From: Bacillota bacterium
GTDB lineage: Bacteria; Bacillota; Clostridia; Acetivibrionales; DTU013
Assembly: GCA_023412915.1 (NCBI GenBank)
Contig: JAEZRE010000014.1
Coordinates: forward strand, 199,474-263,473
DNA: 64,000 nt
Direction of reading: 5' to 3'
Numbering within the stretch: position 1 is the stretch's first letter; each line of letters begins with the position of its first letter. Below the pieces are notes generated by a model. It saw only the letters and a list, made by a program, of their open reading frames with translations. It did no database searches and was not told the origin of the DNA. A program made the position numbers and the translations under genes. This document shows positions 58,396 through 64,000 of the stretch, piece by piece.

Positions 58396-59648
58396 AAGTC
58401 CTTGGAATAGTCGCCGAGTACAATCCATTCCACAATGGACATTTGTATCATCTGGAGGCTTCGAGGGCTTTGACGGGAGCCGGCTGTGTCGTCGCGGTAA
58501 TGAGCGGCAATTTTACACAGCGCGGCGAACCGGCCGTGGTCGATAAATGGGCCAGGGCTGAAATGGCTTTGCATTGCGGCGTCGATCTTGTTATAGAACT
58601 ACCGGTGTTATATGCCATGTCAAGCGCGGAGTATTTCGCTTTTGGCGCCGTCAAGCTGCTGGATAGCCTCGGCGTGGTAGACACGCTGTGTTTCGGCAGC
58701 GAGTTCGGTTTGATAAACAAATTGGAACAGACTGCGGCTATTCTCTCCGACGAGCCTGACGAATACAAGGCTTTGCTCAAAGCTTGCCTGTCCTCGGGCA
58801 AATCCTTCCCCGCCGCCAGACAGAAGGCGCTTTCTGAGTATCTCAAAGAAAAATATCACAAAGATGACCTTTCAGAACTGCTAAGGGATCCAAACAACAT
58901 ATTGGGCATAGAATACCTCAAGGCGCTCAGGCGTCTGAACAGCAGGATCGTTCCTCTGACTGTCGGAAGGGTGGGAAACGATTACAACTCTGTTGAATTG
59001 ACCGGTAAAATCAGCAGCGCAACATCAATTAGAAAAGTATTGTCTTCAAACCCCTGGTACGGCGCAAGAGAACTGCTGGAGTCCTGCCTGCCCAATCCTT
59101 CGCTGGCGATTATGGAGAGAGAGGTCGAAGTAGGCAGAGGTCCCATGTTCCCCACGGATTTCGCGCAGCTTCTTTTATCGACCATAAGAAAAATGACAAT
59201 CGATCAAATTAGAAATCTTCCATATATGGAAAATGGTCTAGAAAACAGGATCAGACTGGCTGCCGATAATTCTGCCACCTGGCAGGAGCTTGTCGACAGG
59301 ATTTGTACTAAGCGTTACACGATTACTCGCGTGCAAAGGATATTGTTCAGCGCGCTGGCAGGTCTCGACAGCGATTCGCTGGAGTATTTCACCAGTCTTG
59401 GCGGTCCTGCCTGCATCAGAATACTGGGTTTCAATGAAACCGGAAGGAAATTGCTATCCGAAATACGCGGCAAATCAACACTTCCCATCATTACCAAAAC
59501 CGCCGGTTACAAAAATTCACAGGCCGAGGGAGTTGCCAGAACACTCAAGCTGGAAGCGGCAGCCACCGACCAGTATGTCATAGCCTGCCGGAACCCCTAT
59601 ATGCGCAAGTCTGGCATTGAATTCACACGAAACGTAGTTATGTGTTAA
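58392..59648 (+). CDS. tmcAL: tRNA(Met) cytidine acetate ligase
   Basis: A 418-residue YlbM-type protein: GIVAEYNPFHNGHLYHLEASR has the FxxGH nucleotidyltransferase motif, followed by AVMSGNFTQRGEPAVVDKWARAEMAL and ELPVLYAMSSAEYFAFGAVKLLDSLG; the C-terminal part has TSIRKVL-like SATSIRKVL. It makes N4-acetylcytidine at the wobble position of elongator tRNA-Met from acetate and ATP. Its ATG overlaps the stop of the methyltransferase (ATGA), so the pair is coupled. Confidence 0.93.
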   Translation: MKVLGIVAEYNPFHNGHLYHLEASRALTGAGCVVAVMSGNFTQRGEPAVVDKWARAEMALHCGVDLVIELPVLYAMSSAEYFAFGAVKLLDSLGVVDTLCFGSEFGLINKLEQTAAILSDEPDEYKALLKACLSSGKSFPAARQKALSEYLKEKYHKDDLSELLRDPNNILGIEYLKALRRLNSRIVPLTVGRVGNDYNSVELTGKISSATSIRKVLSSNPWYGARELLESCLPNPSLAIMEREVEVGRGPMFPTDFAQLLLSTIRKMTIDQIRNLPYMENGLENRIRLAADNSATWQELVDRICTKRYTITRVQRILFSALAGLDSDSLEYFTSLGGPACIRILGFNETGRKLLSEIRGKSTLPIITKTAGYKNSQAEGVARTLKLEAAATDQYVIACRNPYMRKSGIEFTRNVVMC

Positions 59649-59733
59649 CAATTTATTCCGTTTTTCTTTTTATAGAAGGAATTTTTCAAACTGTATAGAA
59701 TAGGAATATATAAGAATATGATGGAGGTGTTGT

Positions 59734-60534
59734 ATGAAATATCTGACTAATGCAGTCAATTTCTCGATCAAAAACTGGATGCTCATACTCCCGGTTTTCG
59801 TATTGTCAGCGATAGTCAACCTGATCAGCAGGGCGGCGACTCCTAGTCTCAGCACCATAACAGCATTGATGAACCCGAACAATATAACCGACCCCACAGC
59901 ATTGCTCGCGCCCTTGACCTCGATGATGGGAGCTGCCGCCGGCGCCGGAATCGTTGCTTTTATAGCGACGCTCATTTACTCACCGGCAACCTACGGACTT
60001 GTCAACAAGGGCCTTGAAACAGGAAGCGCAGGCCTGAACGACCTTGGCTCGGCAATAAGCAGCAATTTCGCAAAATTCATCATGTATATCGTTGGTACGA
60101 TCGTTTTAGGACTCGGGCTGTCTATCGCAGCAATAATAGTGATATTCCTCCTCGGATTGCTGCTGGGGCTGCTCGGTACTGTGGGAAATGTACTTATGTT
60201 TATAATAATGCTTGCGGTCGCGGTATTTTTCATTGCTTTAGTTGTTTTACTGAGCATGTGGTTTGCCGCCATGGTAGTTGACGGACTGAGTGTGGTCGAT
60301 GCGGCCAAGAAGTCTATCGAAGTCGTCAAAGGCTGCTTCTGGACAGTATTGGGTATCACCGTACTGGTTTATATACTGTTTGCAATAGCTGGTTTCATAC
60401 TTGGCCTATTAAGAGTAATACCGCTGCTTGGGCCTATCATCTACAGCGTTGTTCCGGCCGGACAGTTTTTTGTAATGGCGGTATTCCTTCTGATGGTCTA
60501 TCGCGACAAGACCGGCAGGGCTTCCGCGGTATAA
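59734..60534 (+). CDS. Polytopic membrane protein of unknown function
   Basis: A 266-residue protein with about six membrane helices in repeated Gly/Ala/Ile/Leu-rich blocks. The pattern of helices with DGLSVVDAAKKSIEVVKGCFWTVLGITVL is reminiscent of the membrane domain of glycerophosphodiesterase-type and DUF975-like proteins (VDGL.xxxAxKxSxxxVKG.FW), which often pack membrane-stress or lipid functions. No catalytic domain is attached. ATG 59734 has GGAGG upstream. It is a single gene ended by the hairpin 60592-60618. Confidence 0.78.
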   Translation: MKYLTNAVNFSIKNWMLILPVFVLSAIVNLISRAATPSLSTITALMNPNNITDPTALLAPLTSMMGAAAGAGIVAFIATLIYSPATYGLVNKGLETGSAGLNDLGSAISSNFAKFIMYIVGTIVLGLGLSIAAIIVIFLLGLLLGLLGTVGNVLMFIIMLAVAVFFIALVVLLSMWFAAMVVDGLSVVDAAKKSIEVVKGCFWTVLGITVLVYILFAIAGFILGLLRVIPLLGPIIYSVVPAGQFFVMAVFLLMVYRDKTGRASAV

Positions 60535-60591
60535 CTGCCATATAACTTTAAACGGTTTGAATGAAGTCAATGATTTGAATAAAGCCAATAT

Positions 60592-60618
60592 AAAGGAGAC
60601 CTGAAAACGGTCTCCTTT
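60592..60618 (+). terminator. Terminator of the membrane protein gene
   Basis: AAAGGAGAC and GTCTCCTTT arms with a nine-base loop, followed by TATTTT. Confidence 0.85.
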
Positions 60619-60670
60619 TATTTTGGAAGCGGTACCTCAGCTCATCTGTCTCCGTGTCCCACTAACAGCC

Positions 60671-60699
60671 TTGAATTACTTGCGGCAGTATGGTAAAAT
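60671..60699 (+). promoter_or_regulatory. tyrS promoter
   Basis: TTGAAT (60671-60676) and TAAAAT (60694-60699) with 17 bases between, 34 bases before the tyrS start; there is no room for a T-box leader. Confidence 0.7.
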
Positions 60700-60732
60700 A
60701 CACAAAAAGCAAAACTTAGAGGTAATGAAATT

Positions 60733-61962
60733 ATGTCAAACAATGTGTACGATATACTTAAGGAACGCGGCTTCATCGCACAGCTCACCCATGAAGAGGA
60801 AATAAAAAAGCTTCTTGAAAACGAGAAGGTCACCTTCTACATAGGCTTCGATCCCACGGCCGACAGCCTTCACGTAGGGCATTTCCTGCAGATGATGGTA
60901 ATGGCGCACATGCAGCGCGCCGGACACAAACCGATCGCACTCATAGGCGGCGGCACGGCGATGGTCGGGGACCCTTCCGGCAGGACCGACATGCGTAAAA
61001 TGATGACGCGCGAAACTATCAAATACAATTCCGACAGATTCAAGCTCCAGCTCTCTAAATTCATAGATTTCACAAATGATAGGGCCATGATGGTGGATAA
61101 CTCAGACTGGCTCCTCGGACTCAATTACGTCGAGTTTTTAAGGGATATAGGCGTTCATTTTTCGGTAAACAGAATGCTGACGGCTGAATGCTTCAAATCC
61201 AGGATGGAAAAAGGCCTGACCTTTATCGAATTCAATTATATGCTGATGCAGAGCTACGACTTCCTTGTGCTCAGTCAGAAATATGGCTGCCGTATTGAAC
61301 TAGGCGGAGACGATCAGTGGAGCAACATACTCGGCGGTATAGAGCTTATAAGGCGCGTGGATGCCAAGGAAGCCTATGGTATGACCTTTACCCTGCTTAC
61401 TAACAGCGAAGGCAAGAAAATGGGCAAAACGGAAAAAGGCGCGCTCTGGCTCGACCCCGAAAAGACGTCGCCCTACGATTTCTACCAGTACTGGAGGAAC
61501 GTTGATGACGCCGACGTTATAAAATGTCTGAAGCTTCTCACCTTCCTACCGATGAGCGAAATAAACAAGCTGGCCGAGCTGAAAAATGAACAGATAAACG
61601 AAGCTAAAAAAGTGCTTGCATACGAAGTTACGAAGCTCGTACACGGCGAAGCCGAAGCCACCAAGGCGCGCCAGCTCGCGGAAGCCCTGTTCGGCGGCGG
61701 AGGAAACACGAGCAACATGCCGTCCACCGAAGTAACAGCCGACGAACTGGCAGGCGGTATCAACATCATAGACGCACTCGTGAAAACCGGACTGACGCCT
61801 TCAAAGGGCGAAGGCCGCAGACTGGTGCAGCAGGGCGGCATTTATCTCGAAGAAAGCCCGGTAACAGCCTTTGACTTCATTATTAAGCAGGATATGTTCA
61901 AAAACAATGAGCTTATTATTAAAAAAGGCAAGAAGACTTACCACAAATTGATTATAAAATAA
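60733..61962 (+). CDS. tyrS: Tyrosyl-tRNA synthetase
   Basis: A 409-residue class Ic synthetase: FYIGFDPTADSLHVGHFLQMM (HVGH 47-50), GGDDQWSNILGGIELIRR, the KMSKS loop as KKMGKTEKGALWL, and a C-terminal S4 RNA-binding domain (VKTGLTPSKGEGRRLVQQGGIYL). It charges tRNA-Tyr. Its promoter is 34 bases upstream, leaving no space for the T-box riboswitch that controls most Firmicutes tyrS genes. A strong terminator follows at 61984. Confidence 0.96.
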   Translation: MSNNVYDILKERGFIAQLTHEEEIKKLLENEKVTFYIGFDPTADSLHVGHFLQMMVMAHMQRAGHKPIALIGGGTAMVGDPSGRTDMRKMMTRETIKYNSDRFKLQLSKFIDFTNDRAMMVDNSDWLLGLNYVEFLRDIGVHFSVNRMLTAECFKSRMEKGLTFIEFNYMLMQSYDFLVLSQKYGCRIELGGDDQWSNILGGIELIRRVDAKEAYGMTFTLLTNSEGKKMGKTEKGALWLDPEKTSPYDFYQYWRNVDDADVIKCLKLLTFLPMSEINKLAELKNEQINEAKKVLAYEVTKLVHGEAEATKARQLAEALFGGGGNTSNMPSTEVTADELAGGINIIDALVKTGLTPSKGEGRRLVQQGGIYLEESPVTAFDFIIKQDMFKNNELIIKKGKKTYHKLIIK

Positions 61963-61983
61963 ACGTTTCTGCGTTTCACAGCA

Positions 61984-62008
61984 AAAAACCGGCCTTTGGC
62001 CGGTTTTT
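61984..62008. terminator. Bidirectional terminator between tyrS and the RNase J gene
   Basis: AAAAACCGGCC and GGCCGGTTTTT form an 11-base-pair stem with a three-base loop; T tracts follow on both strands, serving tyrS (+) and RNase J (-). Confidence 0.92.
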
Positions 62009-62026
62009 TTTGATGTGATGTCATTG

Positions 62027-63697
62027 CTATATTTCCATTATTATAGGCAGTATAACAGGCTTGCGCTTTGTCTTTTCAAACAGGAAATCTCTCAATTGAT
62101 CCTTTATCTGGCCTTTCTTTGCGGACCAGTCGTTTCTGTTCTTTGAATTTTCAAATTTTGCGAGAGTATTCTTTATCAAATCGCGCGCTTCTTCTATAAG
62201 ATCCTCGGCTTCGCGCACATAGACAAAGCCCCTCGAGATAATGTCCGGGCCGGCCAATAGCTGTCCGGACTCCTTCTCGATAGTTATTACGACAACTATC
62301 AAGCCGTCCTGCGACAAAAGCTTCCTGTCCCTCAATACAATACTGCCTACGTCTCCCACGCCAAGGCCGTCGACGAGCACTCTTCCCGATGAGACTGTGC
62401 CGTTGATCTTTGCGGAATCGGAACTCAGCTCGAGTACCTTGCCATTCTCCATCATGAAAATGTTTTCGGGCGGCATTCCGAGCTTTGCGGCGAGGTTTGC
62501 ATGCTGTTTGAGATGCCTGTATTCGCCGTGCACGGGCATGAAGAACTTGGGCTTTACAAGGTTGTGTATGAGCTTGAGCTCCTCGCGGCAAGCGTGTCCG
62601 GATACATGGACTTCCGCAAGGGATTCGTAAATGACGTCGGCTCCCTTTTTGAACAGTTCGTTTATCACCTTGATTATCGGTTTCTCGTTACCCGGTATCG
62701 GCGAAGCCGAGATTATTATCAGATCTCCCGGTTCGATCTCGACCTTCTTGTGCTCCGACGCCGCCATTCTGGAAAGGCCCGACATTGGCTCGCCCTGGCT
62801 TCCGGTAGTTATGACCACCATTCTGTCGGATGGGTATTTATCAATAAGATCGATGTCGATAAGCATACCTTCGGGAATATTGAGGTAACCCAGTTCCCGT
62901 GCGGCATTCACGACATTAACCATACTCCTGCCTACAACCGTTACCTTCCTGTTGAATTTAGCGGCAGCGTTGATGACCTGCTGTATCCTGTCTACATTGG
63001 AAGCAAAGCTGGCAACTATTATTCTGCTTTTAGCATTTATAAAGATCTCGTCGAAGGTATCGCCGACGGTTCTCTCCGACATCGTATAACCGGGCCGCTC
63101 TACATTCGTACTGTCGCACATGAGGAGAAGCACGCCCTTTTTCCCAAGCTCAGCCAAACGGGCAAGGTCGATGGGTTTGCCCTGTATGGGCGTATAATCG
63201 ATCTTGAAGTCGGAGGTATGCACGATCATCCCTATCGGCGTATGTATGCCAAGCATTACGGAATCCGCTATACTGTGCGTCGACCTGATAAACTCCACTT
63301 TGAACGCTCCCAGCTGTATAGTCTCGCCGGGCTCGACATCATTGAGCTCGACGACCGGAAGCAAGCCATGCTCCTCCAGCTTATACTTGAGCAGGCCGTT
63401 GGTAAGCCTTGTCGCATACACCGGCACATTGATCTCCTTGAGGAAATAAGGCATGGCGCCTATATGATCCTCATGCCCGTGCGACACCACTATTCCCCTT
63501 ATCTTTTCCCTGTTTTTGGCGAGGTACGAAACGTCCGGTATCACCAGGTCTATACCCAGCATATCATCCTCGGGAAAAGCCAGACCGCAGTCCACAACTA
63601 TTATATCTTCACCATACTCGAAAACAGTAATATTCTTCCCTATTTCCTGCAAACCGCCCAGCGGTATTACTTTAAGTTTCTGTTTGCTCTTTGACAC
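62027..63697 (-). CDS. rnj: Ribonuclease J
   Basis: A 556-residue metallo-beta-lactamase/beta-CASP nuclease: IPLGGLQEIGKN, zinc motif SHGHEDHIG (73-78), TSDFKID, CDSTNVERPGYT, HVSGHACREELK and the C-terminal VHGEYRHLKQHANLA, with the RNase J C-terminal oligomerisation domain. It has endo- and 5'-3' exonuclease activity in mRNA decay and rRNA maturation. The start is GTG 63697 with GGAGG seven bases upstream; a promoter lies at 63781-63808. Length and order match RnjA-type proteins. Confidence 0.96.
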   Translation of the reverse strand: MSKSKQKLKVIPLGGLQEIGKNITVFEYGEDIIVVDCGLAFPEDDMLGIDLVIPDVSYLAKNREKIRGIVVSHGHEDHIGAMPYFLKEINVPVYATRLTNGLLKYKLEEHGLLPVVELNDVEPGETIQLGAFKVEFIRSTHSIADSVMLGIHTPIGMIVHTSDFKIDYTPIQGKPIDLARLAELGKKGVLLLMCDSTNVERPGYTMSERTVGDTFDEIFINAKSRIIVASFASNVDRIQQVINAAAKFNRKVTVVGRSMVNVVNAARELGYLNIPEGMLIDIDLIDKYPSDRMVVITTGSQGEPMSGLSRMAASEHKKVEIEPGDLIIISASPIPGNEKPIIKVINELFKKGADVIYESLAEVHVSGHACREELKLIHNLVKPKFFMPVHGEYRHLKQHANLAAKLGMPPENIFMMENGKVLELSSDSAKINGTVSSGRVLVDGLGVGDVGSIVLRDRKLLSQDGLIVVVITIEKESGQLLAGPDIISRGFVYVREAEDLIEEARDLIKNTLAKFENSKNRNDWSAKKGQIKDQLRDFLFEKTKRKPVILPIIMEI

Positions 63698-63780
63698 GTT
63701 AGATCCTCCAAAACTTTCTTACATAATATCTTTCAACATTTAGCCATTCAATATGTATACGGTTTTTGCATACCTTATCC

Positions 63781-63808
63781 ATTATAACACTTTATGAATC
63801 ATTTGCAA
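63781..63808 (-). promoter_or_regulatory. RNase J promoter
   Basis: On the minus strand TTGCAA (63808-63803) and TATAAT (63786-63781) with 16 bases between, about 80 bases upstream of GTG 63697. Confidence 0.65.
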
Positions 63809-63919
63809 AATATTTGTAACCCCCAAACGCAGTCATATAGGTTTATTGAAGTGGTTTTTAGACGTCCGGCAATAAAATATTTATAAAAACCGGGGTGCAA
63901 AAATAGGACTACGTACTCA

Positions 63920-63948
63920 TTGACATGGTATTTTAGCACTAGTATAAT
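63920..63948 (+). promoter_or_regulatory. Strong consensus promoter reading out of the window
   Basis: TTGACA (63920-63925) and TATAAT (63943-63948) with exactly 17 bases between, the best sigma-A match in the window. The gene it drives lies beyond base 64000. Confidence 0.85.
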
Positions 63949-63956
63949 TAACTTAC

Positions 63957-63971
63957 TCGTTCATTGAACGA
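63957..63971 (+). promoter_or_regulatory. Operator-like palindrome downstream of the right-end promoter
   Basis: TCGTTC-ATT-GAACGA, a perfect 6-3-6 inverted repeat, sits just after the -10 element, about where transcription would start. This geometry suits a repressor such as a TetR-type protein. The rest of 63698-64000 holds only the two promoters; no coding capacity is seen. Confidence 0.55.
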
Positions 63972-64000
63972 CTCTCTTTTGTTTAACCCGGATAAAAAAA

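Noticed and set aside
60540..60732. T-box leader upstream of tyrS
   Set aside because: A promoter lies 34 bases before the start codon, leaving no room for a specifier loop and T-box sequence; the only hairpin belongs to the previous gene's terminator.

Overview
This 64 kb window looks like chromosomal DNA of a Gram-positive, endospore-forming member of the Clostridia. The evidence is the set of sporulation genes (prkA-yhbH-spoVR, an alpha/beta small acid-soluble spore protein, a CotF-like coat protein, a DacF-type carboxypeptidase), strong Shine-Dalgarno sequences, frequent TTG and GTG starts, a Firmicutes-type L20 leader before infC, RNase J, RqcH, PrkC/PrpC and S-layer homology domains. 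There is no phage, IS element or CRISPR array. The family-level assignment is open.

Layout. 1-7.5 kb: the end of a nucleoside/sugar ABC transporter, then on the other strand an HD-domain protein, an AlkD-like HEAT-repeat protein, a CAT-type acyltransferase, purine nucleoside phosphorylase and a lipoprotein. 5.2-8.5 kb: an AraC regulator divergent from two Gfo/Idh/MocA oxidoreductases. 8.7 kb: a complete tRNA-Val(CAC) transcription unit. 8.9-13.6 kb: spoVR, yhbH and prkA (sporulation kinase module). 13.9-15.7 kb: an orphan membrane protein with repeats. 15.9-17.3 kb: a stand-alone TrpB2. 17.4-21.9 kb: three TadE/TadG-like genes without any secretion machinery. 22-25.5 kb: a B12-binding radical SAM protein carrying a 14-copy hexapeptide insert, and DacF. 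25.6-29.2 kb: FapA-like, MGDG-synthase-like glycosyltransferase, SASP and coat proteins. 29.3-32 kb: K+ channel KtrB convergent with two RCK subunits. 32.3-34.2 kb: DUF421, DUF4363 and a SpoU methyltransferase. 34.3-35.6 kb: infC-rpmI-rplT with leader, terminator and promoter. 35.7-41.3 kb: helD, rqcH, a remnant of a PfkB kinase and an SLH protein. 41.4-43.2 kb: DUF2284 protein and aminotransferase. 43.3-57.4 kb: the conserved Firmicutes housekeeping cluster priA-def-fmt-DUF116-rsmB-rlmN-prpC-prkC-rsgA-rpe-thiN, interrupted between def and priA by a PadR-regulated alpha/beta hydrolase pair. 57.6-64 kb: corrinoid methyltransferase, tmcAL, a membrane protein, tyrS and RNase J, then a strong promoter with an operator-like palindrome reading out of the window.

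The most unusual points are: in-frame minisatellite expansions inside several proteins, including conserved ones (an 18-bp unit 14 times in the radical SAM protein, about 30-bp units in YhbH, repeats in the orphan membrane protein); rsmB having no ATG, GTG or TTG in its conserved N-terminus and apparently starting at ATC, as infC does; an orphan TadE/TadG-like set; an unexplained structured element between rsmB and rlmN; hairpin leaders before rqcH and the trkA-like genes; and a perfect PadR-type operator in front of the inserted PadR gene.
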